Below, piece after piece: positions 7,667 to 17,541 of a DNA stretch of 64,000 bases. The position numbers were made by a program, and so were the translations under genes. The number at the start of each line of letters is the position of its first letter. Position 1 is the first letter of the stretch. The notes under the pieces are model-generated. The model was given only the letters and a program-made list of their open reading frames with translations. It was not told where the DNA came from and made no database searches. Origin of the DNA: JAGWRI01 sp035700805. GTDB taxonomy: Bacteria; Gemmatimonadota; Gemmatimonadetes; Gemmatimonadales; Gemmatimonadaceae. The stretch is from the NCBI GenBank assembly GCA_035700805.1, contig DASSOG010000053.1, forward strand, positions 8,117-72,116, written 5' to 3'.

Positions 7667-8846
7667 CCTGTACGACTGCTTCGCGGTGGCCGCACCCGGG
7701 CTTGAACCGCTGGTGGCCGCCGAGCTTCGCGACCTGGGTGAGTCGCCCACCGTCGTGGAGGGTGGCGTGGAGTGGCAGGGCGATGCCGAGTCGCTGTGCC
7801 GCGCGAACCTGTGGCTGCGCACGGCCAGTCGCGTGGTGGTGAGAGCCGCGAACTTCCGCGCCCGCACCTTCTATGAACTGGAACGCCACGCGCGTCGCAT
7901 TGCATGGGAGCGGTACCTCACCCCTGGCAGTGCCGTGCGGTTTCACGTGACCTGCCGGAAGTCGCGGCTCTATCACTCCGACGCGGTGGCGCAGCGGATA
8001 GCCGAGTCCATCGAACATCGGCTGGGGGCGTCCAGCGTATTCGCCGCGCACGAACCGGGGCCGGACGACGATGACGGGGACGCCGCGCGCGAACAGCTCA
8101 TCCTTGTGCGCATGGCGCACGACGTCTGCACGGTGAGCGTGGATAGTTCCGGGGCACTCCTGCACCGGCGGGGGTACCGACAGGCGGTGGCCAGGGCGCC
8201 GCTGCGTGAGACGCTGGCGGCGGCGTTGCTGGGGGTTGCGGGGTGGCGTGGCGAGGTTCCGCTGGTGGACCCCTTCTGTGGGTCGGGCACCATTCCCATT
8301 GAGGCGGCGCTGGTGGCGCGGCGCATCCCGCCCGGGCTCCACCGGCAGTTTGCCTGCCTGGACTGGCCCGGGTTTCCGCGGGCCGCGTTCGCGGGGCTTC
8401 TGGAACGCGCGCGCGGGGGCATCCTGGCGGGGAGTCCCGTCCGTATTGCCGGGTCCGATCGCGATGCCGGTGCCATAGAGGCCGCGCGGGCGAACGCGGA
8501 GCGCGCGGGCGTGGCCGGTGACGTGGAATTCGTGGTGTGTGCGGTGTCCGACATGCCGGTGCCGGCCGGGGACTCCGGCCTGGTGGCATGCAACCCACCG
8601 TATGGCGTGCGGGTGGGTGATCGTCACGAGGTGCGCAACCTGTATGCGCAATTTGGAAACATCCTGCGCCGTCGCGCGGCGGGATGGCGCGTGGCGATGT
8701 ACTCACCGGACGCGAAGCTGAGCGCCCAGTTGCGGCTGGCGCTCGAGCCCGCGCTCCGCACACGAAACGGCGGCATTCCGGTGCAGGCGGAAGTGGGCAC
8801 CGTGCCGTCGGCGCAGGCGTCAGCACCAGCCAGGATCTACTTCTGA
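7632..8846 (+). CDS. THUMP-domain class I SAM-dependent RNA methyltransferase (RlmL/YpsC-like)
   Basis: 404 residues, probably a guanine-N2 methyltransferase acting on 23S rRNA or tRNA. The GTG at 7632 overlaps the end of msrQ by 35 bp and puts the conserved LYDCFAVAAPGLEPLVAAEL at the N-terminus, as in YpsC/RlmL-N. A THUMP RNA-binding domain covers about residues 50-170. The Rossmann methyltransferase domain follows, with the SAM loop DPFCGSGT at 213-220 and the catalytic NPPYG at 321-325. The RlmK half of the E. coli fusion is absent. The exact target base cannot be read from the sequence. Confidence 0.9.
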   Translation: MPPSPPSSAAPSLYDCFAVAAPGLEPLVAAELRDLGESPTVVEGGVEWQGDAESLCRANLWLRTASRVVVRAANFRARTFYELERHARRIAWERYLTPGSAVRFHVTCRKSRLYHSDAVAQRIAESIEHRLGASSVFAAHEPGPDDDDGDAAREQLILVRMAHDVCTVSVDSSGALLHRRGYRQAVARAPLRETLAAALLGVAGWRGEVPLVDPFCGSGTIPIEAALVARRIPPGLHRQFACLDWPGFPRAAFAGLLERARGGILAGSPVRIAGSDRDAGAIEAARANAERAGVAGDVEFVVCAVSDMPVPAGDSGLVACNPPYGVRVGDRHEVRNLYAQFGNILRRRAAGWRVAMYSPDAKLSAQLRLALEPALRTRNGGIPVQAEVGTVPSAQASAPARIYF

Positions 8847-9340
8847 TGAAAGCCTATGTAGAATCACTCAACATCTCCGATGGCGGGGTGCCGAAACGAG
8901 CCGTCCCGAAGGCACGCGTGACCGCGGCCGGGATGGTGGGTGACCGGCAGCGTGACCTGCGGAGTCATGGCGGCCCCGATCGCGCGCTGTGCGTGTGGGC
9001 TGCCGAGCTGATCGAGGCGCTCCGGGCCGAGGGGCACCCCATCCGGGCGGGCGACGCGGGGGAGAACCTCACGCTCCGCGGGGTCAATTGGGCGGCGATG
9101 CAGGCGGGGGCGCGATTCCGCGTGGGCACCGTGGAGGCGGAGGTCACCGGCTTCACGACGCCATGCGACAACCTGCGGCCGTTCTTCATCGAGCAACGAT
9201 TCTCGCGCATCTCGCACAAGGTCCATCCGGGGTGGAGTCGCGTGTATGCGCGCGTGCTGGTGGAAGGCGAGGTGGCGGTGGGTGCGGAATTCCACCTGAT
9301 GGCCGATCCACCGGCTGGGGCGTCAGTGACGGGCGCTTGA
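8846..9340 (+). CDS. MOSC-domain protein (YiiM-like, stand-alone)
   Basis: 164 residues; the ATG overlaps the methyltransferase stop (TGATG). The whole protein is a MOSC beta-barrel: RQRDLRSHGGPDRALCVW near residues 34-51 and GENLTLRGV at 72-80. The conserved cysteine C107 in TTPCDNL is the residue that binds sulfur in molybdenum-cofactor sulfurase C-terminal domains. Stand-alone relatives (YiiM) reduce N-hydroxylated compounds using Moco. Two genes upstream is the Moco enzyme MsrP, so a link to molybdenum cofactor is plausible but only inferred. Confidence 0.88.
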   Translation: MKAYVESLNISDGGVPKRAVPKARVTAAGMVGDRQRDLRSHGGPDRALCVWAAELIEALRAEGHPIRAGDAGENLTLRGVNWAAMQAGARFRVGTVEAEVTGFTTPCDNLRPFFIEQRFSRISHKVHPGWSRVYARVLVEGEVAVGAEFHLMADPPAGASVTGA

Positions 9341-9351
9341 CGGCCGGCGCC

Positions 9352-11040
9352 GTGTCAGGCGAGAGTTCGTGCGTGCAACCACCCGTTGAGCCCCGGCGAA
9401 CTCCAGCGCATGCAGCGGACGAAGTACCAGGCTCGTCCGGCGAGGCCATGGATGCGCTGGCGGCGATGGATGCGCTGGGTGACGCGGTGGCGGTGGTGGG
9501 CGGGGACTGGCGTACGCGCTACCTGAATGCGTCGTGGGAACGGATCCTCGGGGTGCCGCGCGCCACCGCCGTCGGCGCCGACTTCTGGGCCCTGCACCCC
9601 GTGTTCCAGGTGGAATCGGGGACGACGATGATACGCGACACCGCCGTGGACGGGGTGACGCGCCGGTTCGACCTCGAACACGACGTGGGTGGGGAATTGC
9701 GTGTGTACGGTGTGCGTGTGGCGCGCGATCGCACGCGGTCGCTGGTGATCGTGGTGTCGCGGGCCTTTGCCACGCTGCGCACGGTCCGGGACCAGGCGCT
9801 CGAGGAGCGCAGCGAGGAAAACGAGTCGTTGCGCGCCGTGGCCCGGAAGATGTCCGAGGTGGCGGACGTGCGGGAGCTGCTGGCCGTGCTGTGCGAGTCG
9901 GCGGCCGCGCTCTGCCGGGGACACGGGGCCGCCGTGCTGCGCACCACCGACACGGACGCCGAGATCGTGGCGTCGGCGGGGGTCGCGCGGCAGGTGGATG
10001 GATTGAAGTTCCCGCTGGGCGGCTCGTTGGTTGCGGATGCCATCGCGCGGCGCGACGTGGTGGGCCTGGAGGATTTCGGCGGCTCCGGAAGCCCGCGAGC
10101 TGAGTTTTTTCGCGAGCCGCATGTAGGCCCGATGCTCATGGCGCCGCTCATCGCCCATGACCAGGTGCTGGGCACCCTGGCGGTGATGCGTGACGCGCAG
10201 AGCATTCCGTTCACTGCCCGCGAGACGCAGCGGTTGCGCGTGATGGCGGACCACGCCGCCCTGGCGTTGTGGAAGGAGCAGCTGTTTGAGCAGGCGCAGG
10301 CCGGGGACGCCGCGAAGGGCCGATTCCTGGCCACCATCTCCCACGAACTGCGCACGCCGCTCACCGCGCTCATCGGGTACGAGGAGCTGCTTCGCGACCG
10401 AGTGATCGGGGCGCTCTCCGATGCACAGGTGGATATCCTGGATCGCATGCAGGCGGTGACGGAGCACTTGTCGTCCCTGATCGAGGAGGTGCTGGCGTAC
10501 ACCAGCCTGGAGGCGGGGCACGCGGAGGTGCGGCCCACGGACTTCCTGGCCGGCGACCTGCTGGCGGCGGCGGCGGCCGTAGTGGAGCCGGCGGCCCGCC
10601 GAAAGCAGGTGGTGGTGACCTGCGAGGCTTCCGCGCAGCCCATCCGGTTGACCACGGACGTGGACAAGGCCCGGCAGGTGCTGGTGAACCTGGCGGCGAA
10701 CGCCGTGAAGTTTACCGAGCAGGGCGAGGTCCGGCTGGTGGTATCGCGCTCGGCGCGCGAGGTGCGGTTCGCGGTGCGGGATACCGGGATCGGGATTGCC
10801 GCAGCGGACCTGGCACGCCTCTTTGAGCCATTTGTCCAGGTGGAAACGGGGCTGACCCGCCGGTACGGCGGGACGGGTCTGGGTCTCTACATCTCGCACC
10901 GGCTGGCGTTGCTGCTGGGCGGCCGGGTGGAGGTGGAATCGGCGCCTGGCAGGGGGTCGACGTTCACCTTCATTTTACCCGCCGATACACCGGTGCGAAC
11001 GGGGCGTGCGAGCCCGCAAGGGGCTGGAGCAGCCGATTAG
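9352..11040 (+). CDS. Sensor histidine kinase, PAS-GAF-HisKA-HATPase, soluble
   Basis: About 562 residues with no membrane helix, so a cytoplasmic sensor. Order: PAS domain (about 33-140), short coiled coil (145-170), GAF domain (about 170-310, ADVRELLAVLCESAAAL), HisKA with H331 in ISHELRTPLTAL, HATPase_c with N-box NLAANAVKF, G1 DTGIGI and G2 RYGGTGLGLYI. There is no receiver domain and no cognate regulator next to it, so it is an orphan kinase. The start is uncertain: TTG 9337 (overlapping the MOSC stop), GTG 9352 or ATG 9448 are all possible and none has a strong ribosome site. Confidence 0.9.
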   Translation: MSGESSCVQPPVEPRRTPAHAADEVPGSSGEAMDALAAMDALGDAVAVVGGDWRTRYLNASWERILGVPRATAVGADFWALHPVFQVESGTTMIRDTAVDGVTRRFDLEHDVGGELRVYGVRVARDRTRSLVIVVSRAFATLRTVRDQALEERSEENESLRAVARKMSEVADVRELLAVLCESAAALCRGHGAAVLRTTDTDAEIVASAGVARQVDGLKFPLGGSLVADAIARRDVVGLEDFGGSGSPRAEFFREPHVGPMLMAPLIAHDQVLGTLAVMRDAQSIPFTARETQRLRVMADHAALALWKEQLFEQAQAGDAAKGRFLATISHELRTPLTALIGYEELLRDRVIGALSDAQVDILDRMQAVTEHLSSLIEEVLAYTSLEAGHAEVRPTDFLAGDLLAAAAAVVEPAARRKQVVVTCEASAQPIRLTTDVDKARQVLVNLAANAVKFTEQGEVRLVVSRSAREVRFAVRDTGIGIAAADLARLFEPFVQVETGLTRRYGGTGLGLYISHRLALLLGGRVEVESAPGRGSTFTFILPADTPVRTGRASPQGAGAAD

Positions 11041-11051
11041 ATTCCGTATCC

Positions 11052-13817
11052 ATGAGCGGGCTTCCAGTTTCCAGCGCATTCAATGATGGATACATCGCCG
11101 AGATGTACGAGACATATCGGCGTGATCCGGCGTCGGTGGATGAGTCCTGGCGCCAGTACTTTCGATTTGCGGAGTCGCTGACCGGCGGTGCCGGCACCGC
11201 CGCCGAGGCGGGGGGTGGCTACGGCGTGGATGTGCTCCGCAAGGCGGCGGGGGCCGCGGCGCTGGTGGCCGCCATCCGGCGCTACGGACACTTCGCGGTC
11301 CCCATTGACCCGCTGGGCGCGGCGCCAATTGGCGCGGCGGAGTTGACGCCGGAATACCACGGCATCACCGAGGCCGACTTGCACGATGTGCCGGGCGCGG
11401 CCCTCGGCGAGCCCGGTGGCACGGCGGCCGACGCGGTGGCAAAGCGGCGTGGCTGGTACCAGGCCGGGCTGGCGTACGAGTTTGTCCACCTGAGCGACGA
11501 GCGTGAACGGCTCTGGCTGCGCGAGCAGATTGAGCGCGGCACGTTCAGCGCGCCGCTCACCGCGGACGAGAAGCGCGGGCTGTTGCAGCGCCTGTCGCAG
11601 GTGGAGGGGTTTGAGCACTTCCTGGGGCTGGCGTTCGTGAACGCCAAGCGGTTCTCCATTGAGGGCGTGGATGCGCTGGTGCCCATGATCGACGAGGCGA
11701 TCGCCGGTGGGGTGCGGGGTGGCGCGCGGACCGTGGTGGTGGGCATGGCGCACCGCGGGCGGCTCAACGTGCTGCGGCACGTCATGGGCAAGCCAGCCGC
11801 GGAGTTGCTGGCCATCTTTGCCGGGGAGCGCGTGACGACCGATCCTGACCGGTCGGGCGACGTGAAATACCACATCGGATATACGGGGTCGCATCGCGTC
11901 GGCGATACCGACGTGACGCTGGAGCTGGTGCCGAACCCCAGCCACCTGGAGCTGGTGAACCCGGTGATGATGGGAGCTACGCGCGCGCTGCAGCGGAACC
12001 CACAGGACCTGCACGAACGCGATGAGAGTTCGGTGCTGCCCATCTGCGTCCACGGGGACTCGGCGTTCACGGGCGAGGGCGTGGTGGCGGAGACGTTCAA
12101 CCTGGCGCTGCTCCGGGGCTACCGGGTGGGCGGCACCTTCCACATCATCACGAACAACCAGCTCGGGTTCACCACCGATCCCGTGGACGCGCGCTCCACG
12201 CACTACGCCAGCGACCTGGCCAAGGGCTTTGAGATCCCGATTGTCCACGTGAGCGCCGACGACATCGAGGCGTGCATTCATGCGGTGCGGCTGGGCATCA
12301 TGTACCGGGAACAGTTCCATAAAGATTTCCTGATTGACCTGGTGGGTTACCGGCGATTCGGCCACAACGAGGCCGACCAGCCGGCGTTCACGCAGCCGGC
12401 CATGTACGACCTCATCAAGGCGCATCCCACGGCGCGGGCCGTCTGGGCGGCGCGGCTGGTACGGGAGCGCGTGGTGACCGAGGCCGAGGCGGAGGCCATG
12501 AGCAAGGCGGTGGCTGACGAGCTGGGCGAGATCTTCAAGCAGGTGAAGGCCCGCGTGGGCGCGGGGGCGCAACAGCCGGCGGAAGCGCGGACTTCGCGGC
12601 CGTCGGAGCCCGAGACACGAGTGACCGGCGAGCGGCTGGGGGCCATCAATGAAGAGCTGCTCACCTGGCCCGAGGGGTTCTCGGCGCATCCCACGCTGAA
12701 GCGCACGCTGGCCCGTCGGAAGGAGGGCCTGCACACCGGCGCCATCGACTGGGGTCACGCCGAGGCGCTGGCATTTGGCTCGCTGATCGAGGACGGCATC
12801 GCCGTGCGCCTGAGCGGGCAGGACTCCGAGCGCGGGACGTTCTCGCACCGGCAGGCCGTGCTCCACGACGTGAAGACCGGCGAGACGCTCGTGCCGCTGG
12901 CCCACCTGCGCCATGGCAAGGCGCCATTCCGGGTTTACAATAGTCCGCTGTCGGAACTGGGAGTGCTGGGCTTCGAGTACGGCTTCAGCGTGGCGGCGTC
13001 CCGGGACCTGGTGCTCTGGGAGGCGCAGTACGGCGACTTTGCCAACGTGGCGCAGCCGATCGTGGACCTGTTCCTCGCGGCCGGCTACTCCAAGTGGGGG
13101 CAGGAGTCGGGGCTGGTGCTGCTGCTGCCGCACGGCTACGAAGGACAGGGTCCTGAGCACTCGAGCGCGCGGCTGGAGCGCTACCTGCAGCTCACCGCCG
13201 AGGAGAACATGACGGTGGCCTACCTCTCCACGCCGGCCCAGTATTTCCATGCGCTGCGCCGCCAGGCGATGCGGACGGTGCGGCGGCCGCTGGTGCTCAT
13301 GCAGCCCAAGTCGCTGCTGCGGCTGGCCGCGGCCAATTCGAAGCTGGAAGACCTGAGCAAGGGCGCGTTCCAGGCGGTGATTGATGATCCCGCCACGAGC
13401 GCGAACCGTCAGCGCGTACGGCGGCTGGTGTTCTGCTCCGGCAAGATCTACTATGATATCCTCGACGCCCGGACCAAGGCGGGGGCGCGGGACGACGTGG
13501 CACTGGTTCGGGTGGAGGAGCTGGCCCCGTGGCCGCACGACGCGATTGCGGCGACGGTGGATGCCTACCCGAACGTCGAGGACGTGGTGTGGGCGCAGGA
13601 AGAACCGCGTAACATGGGAGCCTGGACGTATGTTTCACCCCGGCTGCGCGCCTCTACCGGCACGCAGCTGCCGGTGCGGTACGTGGGACGCGCGGAACGC
13701 GCCAGTCCCGCCGTGGGGTACGTATTCATGTACCACGATGAACAGGCGCGCATCGTAGCCGACGTACTGGCTCCGCTGCCCGCCGGGGCGTCGCGCCGGA
13801 AGGCCGTGAAGGTGTAA
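11052..13817 (+). CDS. sucA: 2-oxoglutarate dehydrogenase E1 component
   Basis: 921-residue thiamine-diphosphate enzyme that decarboxylates 2-oxoglutarate and succinylates the E2 lipoyl group in the TCA cycle. The N-terminus AFNDGYIAEMYETYRRDPASVDESWRQYF is the E1o-specific E2/E3-binding segment. Catalytic and cofactor landmarks: GMAHRGRLNVL, HGDSAFTGEGVVAETFNL and the TPP/Mg segment IITNNQLGFTTDP. The transketolase-like domain ends with EEPRNMGAW. The length is standard, with no fused acyltransferase as in mycobacterial KGD. No sucB or lpd lies nearby, so E2 and E3 must be encoded elsewhere. The 11-nt gap to the kinase gene suggests co-transcription. Confidence 0.96.
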   Translation: MSGLPVSSAFNDGYIAEMYETYRRDPASVDESWRQYFRFAESLTGGAGTAAEAGGGYGVDVLRKAAGAAALVAAIRRYGHFAVPIDPLGAAPIGAAELTPEYHGITEADLHDVPGAALGEPGGTAADAVAKRRGWYQAGLAYEFVHLSDERERLWLREQIERGTFSAPLTADEKRGLLQRLSQVEGFEHFLGLAFVNAKRFSIEGVDALVPMIDEAIAGGVRGGARTVVVGMAHRGRLNVLRHVMGKPAAELLAIFAGERVTTDPDRSGDVKYHIGYTGSHRVGDTDVTLELVPNPSHLELVNPVMMGATRALQRNPQDLHERDESSVLPICVHGDSAFTGEGVVAETFNLALLRGYRVGGTFHIITNNQLGFTTDPVDARSTHYASDLAKGFEIPIVHVSADDIEACIHAVRLGIMYREQFHKDFLIDLVGYRRFGHNEADQPAFTQPAMYDLIKAHPTARAVWAARLVRERVVTEAEAEAMSKAVADELGEIFKQVKARVGAGAQQPAEARTSRPSEPETRVTGERLGAINEELLTWPEGFSAHPTLKRTLARRKEGLHTGAIDWGHAEALAFGSLIEDGIAVRLSGQDSERGTFSHRQAVLHDVKTGETLVPLAHLRHGKAPFRVYNSPLSELGVLGFEYGFSVAASRDLVLWEAQYGDFANVAQPIVDLFLAAGYSKWGQESGLVLLLPHGYEGQGPEHSSARLERYLQLTAEENMTVAYLSTPAQYFHALRRQAMRTVRRPLVLMQPKSLLRLAAANSKLEDLSKGAFQAVIDDPATSANRQRVRRLVFCSGKIYYDILDARTKAGARDDVALVRVEELAPWPHDAIAATVDAYPNVEDVVWAQEEPRNMGAWTYVSPRLRASTGTQLPVRYVGRAERASPAVGYVFMYHDEQARIVADVLAPLPAGASRRKAVKV

Positions 13818-13882
13818 CCGTAGGGGTGTGCGCCGCGCGCGCGCGCCCCGAGTGACCACTCCCACCACCCGGTGAGCGTCGC

Positions 13883-16510
13883 GTGCGAATTCGTGTACTG
13901 ATCCTCGCTGCAATCCTCATGGCTGGGCCGCACACCCTGATGGCGCAGGGGCGCGGCGCCACCGCGCTGGGCGAGGCCGTGGAAGGGCTCGGCGTTTCCA
14001 CGCGCGTCCTGATGATCGGCGCGCATCCGGATGACGAAGACACCCGTCTGATTGCGTACCTGGCCCGCGGACTTCACATCGAGACGGCGTACCTCTCCCT
14101 CACGCGCGGCGACGGCGGCCAGAACCTCATTGGCAACGAGCTGGGCCCGCTGCTCGGCATGATCCGCACGGAAGAGTTGCTGGCCGCCCGTCGCGTGGAC
14201 GGTGGCCGCCAGTACTTCACCCGCGCCTACGACTTCGGGTTTTCCAAGACGGCGGCCGAGACTTTCAAGCACTGGCCGCGCGACTCCATCCTGCGCGACA
14301 TGGTGAGCGTCATCCGCGCCTTCCGGCCGCAGGTGGTCATCTCGGTCTGGTCGGGCACGCCGCGTGACGGGCACGGGCACCATCAGGTGGCGGGCATCCT
14401 GTCGCGTGAGGCCTTTGACCTGGCGGGCGACACGGTGCGCATGCCGCGCGCCGCCACCAACGGCCTCGGGGCCTGGACGCCGCTCGTGTTCTATCGGTCG
14501 GCGCGGCGGTTCCAAGGCGGGGGCGGCGCCACGCCGGGCGCCGTGGCGTTCGACGTCGGCGCCTACGACGTGCTTCGCGGGCGCACCTATGCGGCCATCG
14601 CGGCTGAGAGTCGCTCGCAGCACCGGTCGCAGGGGCAGGGGAATGTGGCGCCACTGGTGGCCGGGCTGGACTATGTACGCCTGGAAGTCGCGCGCGCGCC
14701 CGCCGACAGCGGAAATGATTCAACGCTCTTCCCGGGCATGGACACGAGCTTTGCCCGCTTTCGCGAATTGGCATTACCCGCGTCCGCTCGCGCGGCGGTG
14801 GATTCGCTGGACGCGGCGCACGCGGCCATTGGGCGCGCGCTGAGCCTGGTGGATCCGTCCGCGATGGTGCCGGCAATTGCGCACTACCTGGCGCTGGTGC
14901 AGCGGGCCCGGACTGGCGCGGCGGCGTGCGACCGGGCGTCGATGCCGGTGCCGGTCTGCGCGGGTGCCATGGGCGACTTTGCGACCACCATGGATGAGCA
15001 GGCCCGCCGCGCGCGGGCGGCGCTGCTGCTGGCCGCGGGCGTGCAGGTGCTGGCCACCGCTCCGCGCGACCTGGTGGCACTTGGCGACAGCATGCCGGTG
15101 ACAATTGACGTGGTCAATCATGGGCGTGTTCCCGTGCGATTCACCGGTCGCGATGGCGCCTCCACGCCGCAGGCCGTGGTGCCGGGTGCCATGGCAGAAC
15201 AGGAATATGAGCTGCACGCCGAGGGCGAACCGTCGATGCCCTGGTGGCTGAAGTATCCGTTGGCGGGCGACATGTTCCGGTTGCGTGCCGCCGGGGACAC
15301 GCGCGGGACCCCCGTGCCCCAGTTGCTGGAGGGCGCGGACCGCGTGGAGAGTTCGGGCGTGAACGTCGGGCTGGAGATCGCCGGCACGACGTTCACGGTG
15401 GACGCCTCGCCAATCGTCCATCGTTTTGCAGATCCGGCCAGCGGGGAGGTGGACCATCCCATCGCGTTCGTTCCACCCATCACCCTGGTGATGGCGCGTG
15501 AGCTGGAGTACGCGCGGGCCGGTGCGCCACTGGACCGCGTGGAGCGGGTCACCGTGCGTTCCGATGCGTCTGACCAGCGGCGGGTGACGGTCTCGCTGGC
15601 GTTGCCAGCCGGCCTCAAGGCGGACAGCACGACGCGGACGCTGACCCTGGATCCGGGCGCCGAGGTGACGCTCCAGTTCCGCTTGCGTGGGACGCTGGCG
15701 GCCGGGGTGCACCGCATAAGCGCCACGGCAACGAGCAATGGCAGCACGTATCGGCAGGGCTTTGTCACGGTGGATTATCCGCACATCCGCGCACAACGCT
15801 ATTACCGTGCCGCGCAGGTCGAAGTGCAGGCGGTGGACGTGCGCTACGCGGACGGCATGAGCATCGCGTACATCCCGGGTGTGGGCGACAACGTGGCGCC
15901 CATGCTCGAGCAACTGGGGCTCAAGGTGACCGTCATTGCGCCCGAGGCGCTTGGCACGGCCGACCTGTCACATTACCAGGCGGTGGTGGTGGGTCCCCGC
16001 GCCTTTGATGCGAACCCGGCACTGCGCGAGCACAATGCCCGCCTGCTGCGGTATGCCCGGAACGGTGGCACGCTCGTGGAGCAGTATGGCCAGTACGGGA
16101 TGGCCCAGCCGGGCATCCTGCCGTATCCGATTACGCTTGCGCGTCCGGCAGATCGCGTGACCGAGGAAGATGCGCCGGTGACCATCCTGGATCCGGCTTC
16201 GCCGCTGCTGAACACCCCGAACCGGATCACGGCCGCGGACTTTGACGGGTGGGTGCAGGAGCGCTCCACCTACATGCCGCGGACGTACGACAAGCGCTAT
16301 CATGCCATCCTGTCCATGCACGACCCGGATGAACCGCCGAACGATGCGGGAATCCTCATAGCGCCAGTGGGCAAGGGAGTGTTCGTGTACGTGACGCTGG
16401 CGTTCTTCCGGCAGTTGCCGGCCGGTAACCCGGGGGCGGCCCGGTTGTTCATCAACATCCTGTCGGCGCGCCCCAGCGCGGCCGGCGGGTCCAATGGGAG
16501 CGGGCGGTGA
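13883..16510 (+). CDS. Secreted PIG-L/LmbE-family deacetylase with large C-terminal extension
   Basis: 875 residues. The GTG at 13883 begins a signal peptide cut near LMAQG (residue 22). The LmbE-like zinc deacetylase domain (about 38-290) shows the metal-binding AHPDDED at 47-53 and the later histidines in RDGHGHHQVAG (164-167). The remaining roughly 550 residues contain Ig-like beta segments and a C-terminal region (YNPxxR absent) resembling a glutamine-amidotransferase/ThuA-like fold (AVVVGPRAFDANP). Family members deacetylate N-acetylglucosaminyl groups; the substrate of this long secreted form is unknown. Its stop overlaps the GTG of the ABC binding-protein gene, so it heads or belongs to that operon. 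Confidence 0.88.
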   Translation: MRIRVLILAAILMAGPHTLMAQGRGATALGEAVEGLGVSTRVLMIGAHPDDEDTRLIAYLARGLHIETAYLSLTRGDGGQNLIGNELGPLLGMIRTEELLAARRVDGGRQYFTRAYDFGFSKTAAETFKHWPRDSILRDMVSVIRAFRPQVVISVWSGTPRDGHGHHQVAGILSREAFDLAGDTVRMPRAATNGLGAWTPLVFYRSARRFQGGGGATPGAVAFDVGAYDVLRGRTYAAIAAESRSQHRSQGQGNVAPLVAGLDYVRLEVARAPADSGNDSTLFPGMDTSFARFRELALPASARAAVDSLDAAHAAIGRALSLVDPSAMVPAIAHYLALVQRARTGAAACDRASMPVPVCAGAMGDFATTMDEQARRARAALLLAAGVQVLATAPRDLVALGDSMPVTIDVVNHGRVPVRFTGRDGASTPQAVVPGAMAEQEYELHAEGEPSMPWWLKYPLAGDMFRLRAAGDTRGTPVPQLLEGADRVESSGVNVGLEIAGTTFTVDASPIVHRFADPASGEVDHPIAFVPPITLVMARELEYARAGAPLDRVERVTVRSDASDQRRVTVSLALPAGLKADSTTRTLTLDPGAEVTLQFRLRGTLAAGVHRISATATSNGSTYRQGFVTVDYPHIRAQRYYRAAQVEVQAVDVRYADGMSIAYIPGVGDNVAPMLEQLGLKVTVIAPEALGTADLSHYQAVVVGPRAFDANPALREHNARLLRYARNGGTLVEQYGQYGMAQPGILPYPITLARPADRVTEEDAPVTILDPASPLLNTPNRITAADFDGWVQERSTYMPRTYDKRYHAILSMHDPDEPPNDAGILIAPVGKGVFVYVTLAFFRQLPAGNPGAARLFINILSARPSAAGGSNGSGR

Positions 16511-17541
16511 GCGTACGCGCGCTGGCGCTGCTGGGTGCCGCGCTGCTGCTGGGCGCGTGCACGCGCGACTCGCGTACGCCGCTCGTGGTGTATTCCCCGC
16601 ATGGCAAGGACCTGCTGGCGTTCTATGAGCACGCCTTCGAGGCCGCGCATCCCGATGTGGACGTGCAGTGGGTGGACATGGGTTCGCAGACCGTCCTGGA
16701 CCGGCTGCGCTCGGAAAAGGCGAATCCGCAGGCCGACGTCTGGTTCGGGGCGCCCTCGGAGATCTTTGCCAAGGCCGCAAAGGAGGGGCTGCTGGAACCC
16801 TACGTGCCGAGCTGGGCAAAGGACGTGCCGGCCGACGCGCACGACCCGCACGACCTCTGGTACGGCACGTACCTGACGCCCGAGGTGATCGCCTACAACA
16901 CCGACGCGATCAAGCCGGCCGACGCGCCGCAGGACTGGGACGATGTGCTCGCCCCCAAGTGGAAGGGCGAGGTGATCATCCGGGATCCCGTGGCATCCGG
17001 ATCCATGCGCGCCATCTTCAGCGCCATCATCGCGCGGTCCATTCGTGAAACCGGATCGGCCGCGCAGGGCTGGGAGTGGCTGGCTCGGCTGGACGGCCAG
17101 ACGAGTGAGTACGCCCTGAACCCCACGCTGCTCTACCAGAAGCTAGGACGGCAGGAGGGGCTCATCAGTCTCTGGGACATGCCAGACATCGCCATGCTCA
17201 AGCGGCACGGCCAGTTTCCCATCGGGTACGTGATTCCGAAGAGCGGAACGCCCGAGCTGGTGGACGCCATTGCGGTGGTGAAGGGCACGAAGCATCCCGA
17301 GCTGGCGCGCGAGTACTACGAGTTCGTGACCAGCGAGTCCGCCCTGCTGGAGGCCGCCAGGCAGTTCATGCGGATGCCGGTACGCACCGACATTCCCTCC
17401 GATTCGCTGCCCGACTGGATTCGCGAGGCCCGCACCCAGATCCGCCCGATGGACCTGGACCGGCAGATGCTGGCCGACAGCACGGACACATGGATGCGGT
17501 ACTGGGACGCCAACATCCGCAACAGCAGGCGCGGCCGGTGA
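16507..17541 (+). CDS. ABC importer substrate-binding lipoprotein (ferric-iron/polyamine-type family)
   Basis: 344 residues. The GTG overlaps the previous stop (GTGA). A lipoprotein signal ends in the lipobox LLGAC with C18 as the lipidated residue. The mature part is a type-II periplasmic binding protein starting VVYSPHGKDLLAFYEHAFE, as in FbpA/AfuA and phosphonate or polyamine relatives; GEVIIRDPVASGSM lines the hinge. The genome order binding protein-ATPase-permease is that of Fbp-type iron importers. I could not place the iron-binding tyrosine pair with confidence, so ferric iron is the best guess rather than a proven substrate. Confidence 0.87.
   Translation: MSVRALALLGAALLLGACTRDSRTPLVVYSPHGKDLLAFYEHAFEAAHPDVDVQWVDMGSQTVLDRLRSEKANPQADVWFGAPSEIFAKAAKEGLLEPYVPSWAKDVPADAHDPHDLWYGTYLTPEVIAYNTDAIKPADAPQDWDDVLAPKWKGEVIIRDPVASGSMRAIFSAIIARSIRETGSAAQGWEWLARLDGQTSEYALNPTLLYQKLGRQEGLISLWDMPDIAMLKRHGQFPIGYVIPKSGTPELVDAIAVVKGTKHPELAREYYEFVTSESALLEAARQFMRMPVRTDIPSDSLPDWIREARTQIRPMDLDRQMLADSTDTWMRYWDANIRNSRRGR

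Noticed and set aside
11037..13538. Long open frame on the minus strand (833 codons)
   Set aside because: It is antisense to the clearly recognised sucA gene. Long antisense frames are expected in GC-rich genes with strong codon bias and the translation has no family resemblance.
13826..13852. Alternating CG-rich run (GCGCGCGC) after sucA, as Z-DNA or terminator
   Set aside because: Short, without a hairpin or U-tract, and such runs are common at this GC content.
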